A DNA stretch of 64,000 nucleotides from SAR324 cluster bacterium (GCA_028282885.1 JANQGX010000005.1:55606-119605); one strand, 5' to 3'; positions 19,247 through 28,662 are shown, numbered from the stretch's first letter. Notes: generated by a model from the sequence alone, not told the origin. Made by a program: numbers and translations.

Positions 19247-19996
19247 TTATTTACCTCCTCTCTTGTCTGTCAGAATTCCCAGGGGGAACTCCTTTTCCAG
19301 AACGTCATCAATCCAGGTACAGGAATCTATGGTGTTCATCTTCCAATTTGTGGGGCAGGGAGACAAAACCTCCACCGCCGAGTAACCCAGTTCATCAATC
19401 TGGGTTTGAAAGGCGATTTTCAGCGCCTTTTTGGTTTTTCTAATGTTTTTGGGAGTGCTAACCGAAACCCTCTCTGCATATGCCACGCCCGGAAAAGTTG
19501 CAATGATGTCCGTGATATGCAGCGGATATCCGTCGTAACCCGGATTTCTGCCTTTGGGGGAGGTGGTGGTTTTCTGACCGATCACGGTGGTTGGCGCCAT
19601 CTGACCGCCGGTCATTCCGTATACCGCATTATTGATAAACACCAAGGTGAACAGTTCGCCACGACTGGCTGAATGGATGGTCTCGGCTGTTCCGATAGCC
19701 GAAAGATCGCCGTCTCCCTGGTAGGAAAGGACGAAAAGGTCCGGTCTGGATCTTTTGATTCCTGTCGCCAGGGCTGTTCCCCTGCCATGGGCGGATTCGA
19801 TCATGTCAAAATCGAAATACTTGTACGCCAGTACAGCACATCCCGCCGGGTTAACGCCAATGGTTCGGTGTCCCAGGTCCATCTCCTCCAACAACTCTGC
19901 GATCAGCCTGTGTACGATTCCGTGGCCACATCCCGGGCAATAGTGGGTAACAACATCTTTCTTATAATACTTGGGCCACTCGTTTTTAAGTTTCAT
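19247..19996 (-). CDS. 2-oxoacid:ferredoxin oxidoreductase, beta (TPP) subunit
   Basis: Catalytic thiamine-diphosphate chain, 249 residues. CPGCGHG (residues 20-26) and the TPP/Mg motif GDGDLSAIG (94-102) with downstream NNAVYGMTGGQ (122-132) are intact. The start codon overlaps the 3' end of the alpha subunit gene by 11 bp, so expression is likely coupled. The separate gamma and ferredoxin genes make this the four-chain VOR/KOR arrangement. Confidence 0.95.
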   Translation of the reverse strand: MKLKNEWPKYYKKDVVTHYCPGCGHGIVHRLIAELLEEMDLGHRTIGVNPAGCAVLAYKYFDFDMIESAHGRGTALATGIKRSRPDLFVLSYQGDGDLSAIGTAETIHSASRGELFTLVFINNAVYGMTGGQMAPTTVIGQKTTTSPKGRNPGYDGYPLHITDIIATFPGVAYAERVSVSTPKNIRKTKKALKIAFQTQIDELGYSAVEVLSPCPTNWKMNTIDSCTWIDDVLEKEFPLGILTDKRGGK

Positions 19997-21065
19997 AGCT
20001 TAAATCCTTTTTTTCCTGGTACTCGCGAAAAATATACCGCGCAAACTCTGCTGGTGTCGGTACAACACCACCGGGTCTTCCGTGAAAGGAAATTCCGGCT
20101 TTGCCCATGATGGAAAGCTGAACATCCTGAAGCATCTGGCCCGTGCTCATTTCAAAAACGATAAAGTGCTTGATGGTTCGAGCCAGCTCCTGCAACTTCA
20201 GTTTCGGAAACGGCCACAGGGTAATGGGCCTGATCAGACCGGCTTTAATCCCTTCTTTCCTGACCCTGTTGATAGCTCCCTTGGCTATCCTGGCGGTTGT
20301 TCCGTATGCGATAATCACAATTTCCGCATCTTCCAGCCGGTGAGCCTCGTATTTAACCTCGTGTTTTTCAATCTCCTGGAACTTCCGTTCCAGTTTCCAG
20401 TTATGTCGCTCCATTTCCGCAGGATCCAGAATCAGGGATGCCATATACTTACTGGGTCCGTCTCCCCTGCCTTTCAGAGCCCACTCTTTTTCCGGAAGAT
20501 CGTTGATGTGAATGGGATCGGCAAACTGGACCGGTTCCTTGGTTTGTCCCATCATGCCGTCACCAAGAATCATCACCGGCGTGCGATATTTGTCTGCCAG
20601 CTCAAAAGCAAGACCGGTGGTATCGGCAATCTCCTGAACCGTTCCCGGGGCCAGGACCGGCATTTTGTAGTCACCATGACCACCTCCGCGGGTGGCCTGG
20701 AAATAGTCTCCCTGGGCCGGGGCAATATTTCCCAATCCGGGGCCGCCGCGCATCACATTCACCACCACGGCAGGCAACTCAAAACCGGCCAGGAAGGAAA
20801 GGCCCTCCTGCTTGAGACTGATTCCCGGACTGGATGACGAAGTCATGACCCGGGCACCGGTTGAAGAGGCACCGATCACCATGTTGATTGCCGCGGTTTC
20901 ACTTTCGGACTGGATAAAGACGCCACCCGCCTTGGCCAGATTTGCAGCCATGTATTCTCCCAGTTCGTTCTGGGGAGTAATGGGATAACCAAAGTAACAC
21001 TTGCAGCCGGCCCTGATGGCAGCTTCCCCGAAAGTGTCGTTTCCACTGATAAAGACCTTATTCAT
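19986..21065 (-). CDS. 2-oxoacid:ferredoxin oxidoreductase, alpha subunit (VorB/KorA-like)
   Basis: Alpha chain, 359 residues. The start region FGYPITPQNELGEYMA, the segment TSSSSPGISLKQEGLSFLAG and VMRGGPGLGNIAPAQGDYF are typical of this subunit. The wording GGGHGDY...LAPGTVQE...DGMMGQTKEPV is closest, from memory, to VorB (3-methyl-2-oxobutanoate, forming isobutyryl-CoA); a 2-oxoglutarate enzyme (KorA) remains possible. ATG 21065 is chosen because GGAGG lies 6 nt upstream and the homologous N-terminus begins here; a longer frame to 21149 only reads through the ferredoxin gene. It overlaps the ferredoxin stop by 8 bp. Confidence 0.93.
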   Translation of the reverse strand: MNKVFISGNDTFGEAAIRAGCKCYFGYPITPQNELGEYMAANLAKAGGVFIQSESETAAINMVIGASSTGARVMTSSSSPGISLKQEGLSFLAGFELPAVVVNVMRGGPGLGNIAPAQGDYFQATRGGGHGDYKMPVLAPGTVQEIADTTGLAFELADKYRTPVMILGDGMMGQTKEPVQFADPIHINDLPEKEWALKGRGDGPSKYMASLILDPAEMERHNWKLERKFQEIEKHEVKYEAHRLEDAEIVIIAYGTTARIAKGAINRVRKEGIKAGLIRPITLWPFPKLKLQELARTIKHFIVFEMSTGQMLQDVQLSIMGKAGISFHGRPGGVVPTPAEFARYIFREYQEKKDLSYET

Positions 21066-21282
21066 TGTACACCTCCAGTACGAGATCAGGGCAGACCAGA
21101 ACGCACACCATACATCCGTTGCATTCTTCCGCATTGAAGACTTCCGCAAAATTATATCCCATCTTATTGAGATCTTTGGAAGTTCTTAAAACATCTTGCT
21201 TACAAAACTCTATGCAAAGACTGCATCCTTTACAAAATTCAGACTTTACAACGACCTTGTGCTTCTTTTTCGTTTTTGCCAC
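21058..21282 (-). CDS. 4Fe-4S ferredoxin (delta) subunit of the 2-oxoacid oxidoreductase
   Basis: Electron-transfer subunit of 74 residues with two [4Fe-4S] clusters: CKGCSLCIEFCKQ and CNGCMVCVLVCPD. In the second motif of the first cluster Lys replaces the more common Pro after the fourth Cys. It is the first gene of the leftward operon. The start is GTG (GTG GCA AAA), with only a weak AGG about 10 nt upstream. Its stop overlaps the alpha subunit start by 8 bp. Confidence 0.93.
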   Translation of the reverse strand: MAKTKKKHKVVVKSEFCKGCSLCIEFCKQDVLRTSKDLNKMGYNFAEVFNAEECNGCMVCVLVCPDLVLEVYNE

Positions 21283-22012
21283 TGGATGTCAACCTTATGT
21301 TAGGGAACGAATCACCCTGCATTTTCCCTGCAGGGGTTTAACCATCACTCCGGGTTGAGCCCGGATTTTTAAAATGTTAAGCTGGGTTCCACGCTCACCG
21401 CTGTGACTCGGGTATACTCGCGGAAAGCCAGACATCGTTAGGGAAGCGAGTTGTCGGAGAACCTCCTCAGACAATCCGTCCGTCAACCGAACTCCGATGA
21501 TTCAAAGCCGGAACAGAAAATCGTTTCACGTTTATCCCAAAAGAGAAGTCAGAGTGAACCAGGGGTGAAGCTGGAATGGATCTACTTCTAGATTCGAAAT
21601 GATTGACTTCGGGGCTTTATGAATCCTTTCAGCAATATCGTCTACCGGGCCGTCCAGACTGTTTCCATGTTCAGAATCAACAACGGAGTTTCTTTAAATC
21701 TGTTAATACAGCCTGCTTCCCCGCCGATAGATGATCTTTCATTTTTGATGAATTTGTCCGAAAAAGCAACCTGAAATTGCTTCACCATAGGCCTAATCAT
21801 GATCCGGTCGGGAAAAAGCGGAGCAAAAGACCCTGAATTCAGGTTTATGTTGATTCATCCGCTGTTTATCAATAGAATCGAATAGCGGAAAACCCGAAGA
21901 ATGAAGAGGGTTATCTTTCTTTATCCTTTTCGAGCCGGATATGTCTTACAGCTAAACCCGGGATTCACAACCATTCAACTCGAATACTGGCAAAATGCTC
22001 AATAGAGATTAA
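21283..22012. other. 730-bp divergent intergenic region
   Basis: Separates the leftward oxidoreductase operon from the rightward yihY-like gene, so both promoters should lie here. It holds an intrinsic terminator pointing right (21349-21370) with no known gene before it, a hairpin near 21446-21475 (TTGTCGGAG...CTCC..GACAA), and a 51-codon + strand frame starting at 21619 (MNPFSNIVYRAVQ...) that I cannot support as a gene. Confidence 0.5.
21349..21370 (+). terminator. Orphan intrinsic terminator
   Basis: TCCGGG and CCCGGA form a 6-bp GC-rich stem around TTGAG, followed at once by five T and AAAA. The shape is a textbook rho-independent terminator for rightward transcription. No rightward gene lies upstream for 7 kb, so it may end a short unannotated transcript. 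Confidence 0.6.
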
Positions 22013-23383
22013 ATGAAAATAGCGGATTCGGTCTTTGTAAAGCGGGTGATTGAGCACCAACATGCCGGCTATTTATTAATAGCAGCAAGGGTCTCGGCAC
22101 TTTTCTGGAAGCTGTTCAAGGAGAGGCGGATTCCGGTCCTGGCACAATCCCTGGCTTATACCACTATTTTTACCCTGGTACCCATTCTGGCGGCTTTTTT
22201 CTCTATCCTGGGATTTGTGGCGGGTAGTGAGGCTCGTAAAATACAGATTAAGAACTTTATCGCCCAGTATTTCTTTCCCGAATACGTCAACACCATTTTC
22301 GATCAGTTTGAAAAGATTACAGTCGCTTCAACGGTGTTTGGAGCAATCGGATTTCCAACCCTGTTTTTGGCGGGAATATTCCTTTACGTCAAGGTCTACT
22401 CTTCCATAAATGAAATCTGGCTGTCCGAAAAGAAAAGCATGTGGTTCAAGAATTTTCTCTCTTTTTTCATGACCCTGTTTTTCGGACCGGTGATCCTGGT
22501 GCTGGTTTTTTCAATCCCTCCCTATCTGCAGACGATTCCCTATTACGAAGCGTTTGCCAGCTTTGTGCAACTGGAAACCCTGATCACGCAGTTGGTTCCC
22601 ATTGTCGTTATCTTCGGCGGACTCCTGGTGTTATATCTCTATATCCCGGTGATCAGGGTGAGAATTTCAGCCGCGGCAAGGGGTGCGTTTGTAGCGGCAT
22701 TGGTGATTCAGGCCAGCAACTACCTGGTTAGCTTTTACCTGATATCTTTCTCCAGGCTGGATGTCATTTATGGCTCTCTGGCGTTTTTCCCCATCTTTCT
22801 GCTCTGGGTTTATGTTATCTGGATTGTGATCCTGTCCGGAGCCGCACTGGCGTTTATTTTCCACTATCACAGCCATACCGGCTATCATGACATCAAGGGG
22901 CTGTATAATGATCAATCCCTGCTCTGCTCCTCACTCCACGTGATGGTTTACCTGGCCCAGTGTTTCCAGGGAAAGAACGCTGCCCCTGATTTTGACCAGA
23001 TCCAGTTGATTTTGGGAATGAACAGAAAACGGTTGTCCCACATCCTCAATATGCTGCAAAAGGAGAAACTGGTGGTAAAATATGAGAATCAAATGTCGGG
23101 CAGGCACAAGGCGATTTGTTACCAACCGGGGATTGCTCCCGGTCAGATCAGACTGACCGATCTGATTCCACTGTTTTATGATCCGAAGGATCTGATTGTC
23201 TTCGAAGATGAGCTGAACAAGCTCCTGAAGCTTCTCGATATCCATCCCGGTTTTTTACTGGATAATGTCACCCTGCAGGATTTGCTCAACGAACCGGGCA
23301 CGATTCTCCAGCAGCTCGAGCTAACACTGAAGACAGCGGAAGAATCACTCCCCAATGCCGGAATCAGCCAGAAGAACTCATGA
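22013..23383 (+). CDS. YihY/BrkB-family membrane protein with C-terminal extension
   Basis: Inner-membrane protein of the YihY (UPF0761) family, whose molecular function is unsettled. The family core is residues about 25-295: RRIPVLAQSLAYTTIFTLVPILAAFFSILG, then about six membrane helices ending in YGSLAFFPIFLLWVYVIWIVILSGAALA. Residues about 300-456 form a soluble extension with a winged-helix look (QIQLILGMNRKRLSHILNMLQKEKLVVKY). The last 4 bp (ATGA) overlap the start of the kinase gene, so the two are translationally coupled. Confidence 0.9.
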   Translation: MKIADSVFVKRVIEHQHAGYLLIAARVSALFWKLFKERRIPVLAQSLAYTTIFTLVPILAAFFSILGFVAGSEARKIQIKNFIAQYFFPEYVNTIFDQFEKITVASTVFGAIGFPTLFLAGIFLYVKVYSSINEIWLSEKKSMWFKNFLSFFMTLFFGPVILVLVFSIPPYLQTIPYYEAFASFVQLETLITQLVPIVVIFGGLLVLYLYIPVIRVRISAAARGAFVAALVIQASNYLVSFYLISFSRLDVIYGSLAFFPIFLLWVYVIWIVILSGAALAFIFHYHSHTGYHDIKGLYNDQSLLCSSLHVMVYLAQCFQGKNAAPDFDQIQLILGMNRKRLSHILNMLQKEKLVVKYENQMSGRHKAICYQPGIAPGQIRLTDLIPLFYDPKDLIVFEDELNKLLKLLDIHPGFLLDNVTLQDLLNEPGTILQQLELTLKTAEESLPNAGISQKNS

Positions 23384-24681
23384 CCACTTCCGATCCTGCT
23401 ACAAATATCCATCGTATTCTGATTGTTGATGATCAGGAGAATGTTCACGAGGACCTTGAACAGATTCTCCTTCATCATTCCGAGGCCCCGGTTCCATCTC
23501 CGACATTTGAAGAAGCGGTATTGGGAGAAAGACCAGTACAAAACAGACCGAATGCCTCGGTCAGGTTTAGAGTGGATCATGCATACGACGGTGAAGAGGC
23601 TATCGCCAGGGTTGATGATGCAGCCGCCAAAGAGTATCCTTACTCCGTCATATTTATGGATATTTTTCTTTCTTCCGAGGAGAATGGGATCGGCGTCGTT
23701 TCCAGGATCTGGGAAAAACACCCGGATATCGAAGTGGTGCTTTGCACGGCTCATTCGGAATTTGCGCTATCCGATATCATTGCCACTTTGGGTATGACAG
23801 ATCAACTTCTTTATGTTCGCAAACCCTTTGATGCGACTTCAATCGTTCAGATGGCCCTGGCATTAACCCGCAAATGCGCACTGCACCGAAAGTCGGAAAC
23901 CTACATTGAGGATTTGAGGAAGACAAATGAGGAACTGGCCAAGGAGAAGGAGAACTCTGAAACAGCCAGCCGTGCAAAAACTGACTTTCTGGCCAATATG
24001 TCTCATGAACTGCGTACACCCATGCATGCCATCCTCAGTTTTTCCAAATTCGGCATGCGCAAGATTTCCCAATCCAGTCCGGAGAAATTGCGTCATTATT
24101 TCTCCCAGATCAACCTGGCCGGCGGCCGATTGCTGAATCTGCTCAACGACCTGATGGATCTCTCCCGACTGGAATCGGGTAAGATGATCTACCGGATTGA
24201 ATCCCATGATATCAAGGACATCCTTAGTGCCACTCTTGAAGAATTTGGAAACGACATTGCTGAAAAAGGGATCAGAATCAACGTTGCCAATACCGAGGTG
24301 AGGTTGGCTGTTGATTGCGATAAACACAAGATAGCACAGGTTTTGAGAAATCTTCTCTCTAATGCCGTCAAATATACTCCTGAAGGAAAAAAAGTGGAGA
24401 TCACGTTCGAACATTCCGGATTTGTTGATGCTTATGAAAAAATGACCGAAGGTCTTACCGTCAAGGTGAGGGACGAGGGAATCGGGATTCCGGACGAAGA
24501 ACTCACTGCTGTGTTTGATAAATTCATTCAGAGCAGCAAGACTAAAACGGGTGCCGGCGGCACCGGTCTCGGGTTGGCAATCTGTCAGGAGATTATCAAG
24601 GCTCATGGCGGGAAAATCTGGGCGGAACACAACCCGGAAGGCGGGGCAATTCTTGCCTTTACCTTGCCCTATTATCGATAA
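23380..24681 (+). CDS. Soluble receiver-histidine kinase hybrid
   Basis: Cytoplasmic signalling protein, 433 residues. An N-terminal receiver domain has the acidic pair Asp17/Asp18, phospho-acceptor Asp94 (VIFMDIFL) and Lys148 (RKPF). A roughly 30-residue insertion (about 33-60) lies between its first helix and second strand. A coiled coil (170-200) leads to the kinase core: SHELRTP with phospho-His209, an N box (RNLLSNAVKYTPEG), DEGIGIP and GAGGTGLGLAI. No membrane segment or sensor domain is seen, so input probably arrives through phosphorylation of the receiver. It lies between yihY-like (4-bp overlap) and murJ (22 bp). Confidence 0.93.
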   Translation: MTTSDPATNIHRILIVDDQENVHEDLEQILLHHSEAPVPSPTFEEAVLGERPVQNRPNASVRFRVDHAYDGEEAIARVDDAAAKEYPYSVIFMDIFLSSEENGIGVVSRIWEKHPDIEVVLCTAHSEFALSDIIATLGMTDQLLYVRKPFDATSIVQMALALTRKCALHRKSETYIEDLRKTNEELAKEKENSETASRAKTDFLANMSHELRTPMHAILSFSKFGMRKISQSSPEKLRHYFSQINLAGGRLLNLLNDLMDLSRLESGKMIYRIESHDIKDILSATLEEFGNDIAEKGIRINVANTEVRLAVDCDKHKIAQVLRNLLSNAVKYTPEGKKVEITFEHSGFVDAYEKMTEGLTVKVRDEGIGIPDEELTAVFDKFIQSSKTKTGAGGTGLGLAICQEIIKAHGGKIWAEHNPEGGAILAFTLPYYR

Positions 24682-24703
24682 CTCAAGGTTTGAAACAGGT
24701 TAT

Positions 24704-26269
24704 ATGTCTGCTTCCGTTTACAAAAAGGTGGGGTTTGCCTCCCTGATCATGATGAGTTCGGTGTTTCTCAGCCGCCTTTTCGGTATTTTACGGGAAATGG
24801 TCATTGCCTACCTGGCCGGAACCGGAAACTCGGTTGATGCCTACCAGGTTTCCTTTATCGTTCCTGAAATTCTTAATCACATTCTGGCCAGTGGATTTCT
24901 TTCCATCACCTTTATACCTATCTTTACCCGCTATTTGAAACAGCATCGCGAGGCCGAGGCCTGGCAGATTTTTTCTAATATTTTCAATAGCTTCGGGTTG
25001 TTGCTCGTCCTCTTGATTGTGATCGCCATGCTTCTTGCCGAGCAACTGATCAATATCACAGGATTGGACGATCGCGAGGTATACCTGGAAGCGGTTAGAA
25101 TGACCCGGATAATCATCCCCGCCCAATTCTTCTTCTTTGCCGGCGGACTCTTAATGGCGGTTCAGTTTGCCAGGGAGAAGTTCCTGATCCCGGCCCTGGC
25201 ACCGTTGATCTATAATCTCTCCATTATCCTTGGTGGGGTAATTCTCTTTCCCCTGGCCGGGATGGCCGGTTTTTCCTGGGGAGTACTGATCGGCGCCTTC
25301 CTGGGTAACTTTGCTGTCCAATGGCTGGGAGCAAAAGCGGTGGGTTTGAAATGGTCGCCGCTTGTCAATCTCAAACATCCTGAATTCAGGAATTACCTGT
25401 ACCTAACCCTGCCGTTAATGCTGGGATTGACAATGACCTTTTCCACGGAAATCTTCCCCAAACTTTTCGGTTCCTATCTCTCCCCGGGGAGTGTGGCATC
25501 TTTAAATTACGGACTCAGGGTGATGTTTCTCCTGGTCGGTCTGTTGGGGCAGGCGGTCGGCGTTGCCTCCTATCCTTACCTGAGTGGCCTGGCCGTGCAG
25601 AATAAGATGGCTGAGCTAAACGAATTGCTGAACCGAACCCTGAAACAGATTTCCATTGTCATTCCCTGCTCGGTATTGGTGGTTGTGCTCAGAAAAGAGA
25701 TTGTTTTTTTGCTGTTTGAGCGGGGTCGCTTTGATTCGCAGTCAACGCTGATTACCGCCAATATCCTGATTTTTCTGATGGCGGGAGCATTCGCCTTTAC
25801 GGCCCAGACGATTGTAACCCGGGGATTTTATGCCATGCAGAATACGCTTTTCCCGACCGTGTACGTTTCGCTGGCTGTCATTGTCACCCTGCCATTGTAT
25901 TACCTGGGGATGCTATATTTCGGGATTTACGGAATCGCTGCTGCTTTATCCGTCTCCACAATTTTCCAGGTAGCTCTTCTCTTCGCCCTCTGGAATAGAA
26001 AGAATGCCAACCGGGCCGGGAGATCCGTATTTCTTTTCTACCTGAAAATGATGCTGTTCAGTCTACCCATCGGGCTGGTCCTCTATGGTTTTAAGGTCTC
26101 GGTACTGAACGATATTCAATCCTCGACACTAACGGGTTCGATCATCCATCTTTCGACAGTATCCATTCTCTTTGCCGCTCTCCTCTTTCTGTTCGGATAT
26201 ATTTTCAAAATCCGGGAAGTCTTTATCTTCTCCAATCGTCTTCTCAGTAAAATGGGTAGAAAATCCTGA
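24704..26269 (+). CDS. murJ: Lipid II flippase MurJ
   Basis: Polytopic inner-membrane protein (521 residues, about 14 helices) of the MviN/MurJ family, which moves lipid II across the membrane for peptidoglycan synthesis. The N-terminal signature is SVFLSRLFGILREMVIAYLAGTGNSVDAYQVSF, with FIPIFTRYL in the third helix region. The start ATG 24704 matches the family N-terminus and has ACAGG about 5 nt upstream; the longer open frame from 24515 overlaps the kinase and is not credible. It begins 22 bp after the kinase gene. Confidence 0.94.
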   Translation: MSASVYKKVGFASLIMMSSVFLSRLFGILREMVIAYLAGTGNSVDAYQVSFIVPEILNHILASGFLSITFIPIFTRYLKQHREAEAWQIFSNIFNSFGLLLVLLIVIAMLLAEQLINITGLDDREVYLEAVRMTRIIIPAQFFFFAGGLLMAVQFAREKFLIPALAPLIYNLSIILGGVILFPLAGMAGFSWGVLIGAFLGNFAVQWLGAKAVGLKWSPLVNLKHPEFRNYLYLTLPLMLGLTMTFSTEIFPKLFGSYLSPGSVASLNYGLRVMFLLVGLLGQAVGVASYPYLSGLAVQNKMAELNELLNRTLKQISIVIPCSVLVVVLRKEIVFLLFERGRFDSQSTLITANILIFLMAGAFAFTAQTIVTRGFYAMQNTLFPTVYVSLAVIVTLPLYYLGMLYFGIYGIAAALSVSTIFQVALLFALWNRKNANRAGRSVFLFYLKMMLFSLPIGLVLYGFKVSVLNDIQSSTLTGSIIHLSTVSILFAALLFLFGYIFKIREVFIFSNRLLSKMGRKS

Positions 26270-26398
26270 TTCTTTTGAGTTTTCGTGTTCCAATTACGTT
26301 CCGTGCTGTGGTATTATAATAGGAGAACAGGGGGAGGTATGGGCAAGATCTGTAATTCCTGCAACCTGGCAGACAAAGGATCCTTACGGAGATTAACC

Positions 26399-26779
26399 AT
26401 GCCCTTTATCAGAATCAAATCCCTGCCGCTTGAGGCCAGCAACAGCCCGGCCGACCTGGTGGTCGGGATCAGCGCTGATTTTGCACAAAAACTTGCTATC
26501 GATGAAAAGCATATCAGTGTTACGTGGGAGATTTTCCAATCCGATCATTACTCTTCTGCTGGTGACTTAGCGGAGACCCAGCCGCTGAATCACCATCCGC
26601 TTCTTGTTGAGATTCTGGCACCTGATTTCAATGAGAAAAAGACAATAAAAAAGATGCTGGAGGTCACAGCGGAAAGCATCAGTCGACACTCCGGAATACC
26701 TGCAAACAATATATTCATTAACTTTACCCCGGCCCGTTCAGGAATGGTGTTTGATGACGGTCAGCTCGTTCACTGGTGA
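26399..26779 (+). CDS. Tautomerase superfamily protein
   Basis: Small enzyme-like protein (126 residues). It starts MPFIRIK, so after Met removal Pro becomes the N-terminal residue, the catalytic base in the 4-oxalocrotonate tautomerase superfamily. The C-terminal part IPANNIFINFTPARSGMVFDDG resembles the second half of such folds. GGAG lies 8 nt before ATG 26399; the longer frame from 26285 lacks such a site. The substrate is unknown. It stands alone between murJ and a DHFR-like gene. Confidence 0.8.
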   Translation: MPFIRIKSLPLEASNSPADLVVGISADFAQKLAIDEKHISVTWEIFQSDHYSSAGDLAETQPLNHHPLLVEILAPDFNEKKTIKKMLEVTAESISRHSGIPANNIFINFTPARSGMVFDDGQLVHW

Positions 26780-26889
26780 TCAGTAACTGTGAAGCTCACT
26801 AGATAGGGATCTGAGAATGCTTTGATCCTTTCCCGATGAGCTGAAAGTTGATGACATCCGAATATTAATCAAGTCGCAACAAGGAAACT

Positions 26890-27426
26890 ATGACAATAAA
26901 CGTCTACATTGCCACCAGCCTGGATGGCTACATTGCCACTGTGGATGGTGGTTTGGAGTGGTTGGATGAGATCCCCAATCCGGATCAGAACGACTACGGT
27001 TTCGCAGATTTTATCGATCGTATGGATGCCCTGGTAATGGGACGAAATACCTTCGAGAAAGTGGTTTCATTTGATGTCTGGCTTTACAATAAACCGGTTT
27101 TTGTGCTCAGCAATTCCCTGCAAACCCTGCCTGAAGGCTATGAGGAAAAGGCAAGACTGGTCACGGGAACTGTGATGAAGAAACTGGTGGATCAACTTCG
27201 TGATGAAGGTTTTGAGAATCTCTATATCGATGGCGGGCAGGTTATTCAGAGTTTTCTGGAAGAAGACCTTGTAGATCGCTTAATCATCACACAGGTTCCC
27301 ATCCTGCTTGGAGATGGCATTCCACTTTTCGGCACGCTTTCGAAGCGGTTGAAATTCAGTCTTGATAAAACGGAAAGGCTCGGCGAGCTCCTGGTTATGA
27401 ACACCTACTCACGGCTTCGGGAATGA
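26890..27426 (+). CDS. DHFR/RibD C-terminal-like reductase
   Basis: Cytoplasmic 178-residue protein of the dihydrofolate reductase-like (YyaP/RibD C-terminal) fold. Family markers are INVYIATSLDGYIAT at the N-terminus, DALVMGRNTFEKV, and the glycine-rich NADPH segment NLYIDGGQVIQSFL followed by DRLIITQVPILLGDGIPLF. It probably reduces a pterin, flavin precursor or similar ring compound with NADPH; the substrate cannot be told. Its 3' end overlaps the converging MFS gene by 18 bp. Confidence 0.88.
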   Translation: MTINVYIATSLDGYIATVDGGLEWLDEIPNPDQNDYGFADFIDRMDALVMGRNTFEKVVSFDVWLYNKPVFVLSNSLQTLPEGYEEKARLVTGTVMKKLVDQLRDEGFENLYIDGGQVIQSFLEEDLVDRLIITQVPILLGDGIPLFGTLSKRLKFSLDKTERLGELLVMNTYSRLRE

Positions 27427-28662
27427 CGGATTATCTTGCATCCGGACCGGCCTGAGAAGGGTAATCAATATCAAGCCCAGAAAGACCATGACGGTTAGAA
27501 TGATGAAGGCGAGCTGGTAACTGCCGGTAACATCGTATATCCTGCCGGTGATAAATGGACCGATGGCACCTCCGACGGTTCCAACAAAATAGATGATCCC
27601 CAGCAAAACCCCATGTGCTGCCAAACCGAAATACTCCGCGACTGTTGGTGAAATGACTGTAAAGAAACCACCATGGGCAAATCCGTAGACCGCTGCAAAG
27701 AAAAAGAACATCCAGGCAGCATCGGCCAGTTGTAAGATGGAGAGGGCACAAAGCAGGATGATGAAACAAGCAATCAACGCTTTTTTCCCGCCAATCCTGT
27801 CATTTGAAAGTCCCAGGGTTATCCGCCCCAGCATGCTAACACCTCCGCTGGTGGAGAGGATTGCCGCCGCCGCTGTTGGTGAGATCCCGGAATCCCTGGC
27901 ATGGGGAAAAACATGAACAATGACGGATACCAGGCAAAAGAAAACCGAAAACAGGACAAGGCACAAGATCCAGAATTGTCCGGTTTTCAGGGCTTTTGAC
28001 ATGGAGATGCTAAACGCGGATGTGTCCTTGTTAACCGTCCCGGCATTGGAAGAATCACCGTCAGGCAGCAAACCCATTCCCTCGGGATCACGTCTCATCA
28101 TCCGGGCAGCCAATATCAGGATCAGCAGGGTTACAATGGCAATCACCAGGTAGGATTGACGCCATCCCAGGACGACGATAAGCGTGGTTATCACAATGGG
28201 AATGATAAGCTGCCCGGAACCGGTTCCGACTTTGACGATGCCGGATATCATGCCTCGTTTCCGAATATACCAGCGCGCAATGGTGGATAGCGTAATAACA
28301 TCCACAACGCTGATGCCGATCCCGATAATCGCTCCGTAAACCAGGTAAAGCTGCCAGATTTCCTGCAGGCGGGACATGGAAAGATAGCCAAGGCAGAGCA
28401 TGATCCCGGCAATTGCTATGATCAGCCTGGGGCCAATCTTATCATTCAATCTGCCAACCAGAATACCGGCAAGACCGGTCAGGAAAAAATTGAGAGAGGA
28501 TGCACCGGATATTGCAGCCCTGGACCAGCCAAACTCCACTTGAAACTGTTTGAAAAACACCCCGAATGAAAAAATCACACCGATGCAGATGAACTGAATG
28601 AGAAAGCAGGCGATAACAATGTTATTGCCATAATAATAGCTCTTATTGACAGGTCCACTCAT
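27409..28662 (-). CDS. MFS transporter, monocarboxylate/oxalate-formate type
   Basis: Twelve-helix inner-membrane carrier of 417 residues. The N-terminus (FSFGVFFKQFQVEFGWSRAAIS) and the loop GRLNDKIGPR between helices 2 and 3 are typical of the oxalate/formate and monocarboxylate branch of the major facilitator superfamily. ATG 28662 is preferred to a start at 28719 because the protein then begins just before helix 1 and AGG lies about 9 nt upstream. It lies downstream of, and on the same strand as, the dehydrogenase and larA genes; a carboxylate substrate such as a 2-hydroxyacid would fit but is inferred. Confidence 0.88.
   Translation of the reverse strand: MSGPVNKSYYYGNNIVIACFLIQFICIGVIFSFGVFFKQFQVEFGWSRAAISGASSLNFFLTGLAGILVGRLNDKIGPRLIIAIAGIMLCLGYLSMSRLQEIWQLYLVYGAIIGIGISVVDVITLSTIARWYIRKRGMISGIVKVGTGSGQLIIPIVITTLIVVLGWRQSYLVIAIVTLLILILAARMMRRDPEGMGLLPDGDSSNAGTVNKDTSAFSISMSKALKTGQFWILCLVLFSVFFCLVSVIVHVFPHARDSGISPTAAAAILSTSGGVSMLGRITLGLSNDRIGGKKALIACFIILLCALSILQLADAAWMFFFFAAVYGFAHGGFFTVISPTVAEYFGLAAHGVLLGIIYFVGTVGGAIGPFITGRIYDVTGSYQLAFIILTVMVFLGLILITLLRPVRMQDNPSFPKP

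Noticed and set aside
21295..21486. 63-codon frame on the - strand upstream of the ferredoxin gene
   Set aside because: It spans the terminator hairpin and has no protein-like pattern.
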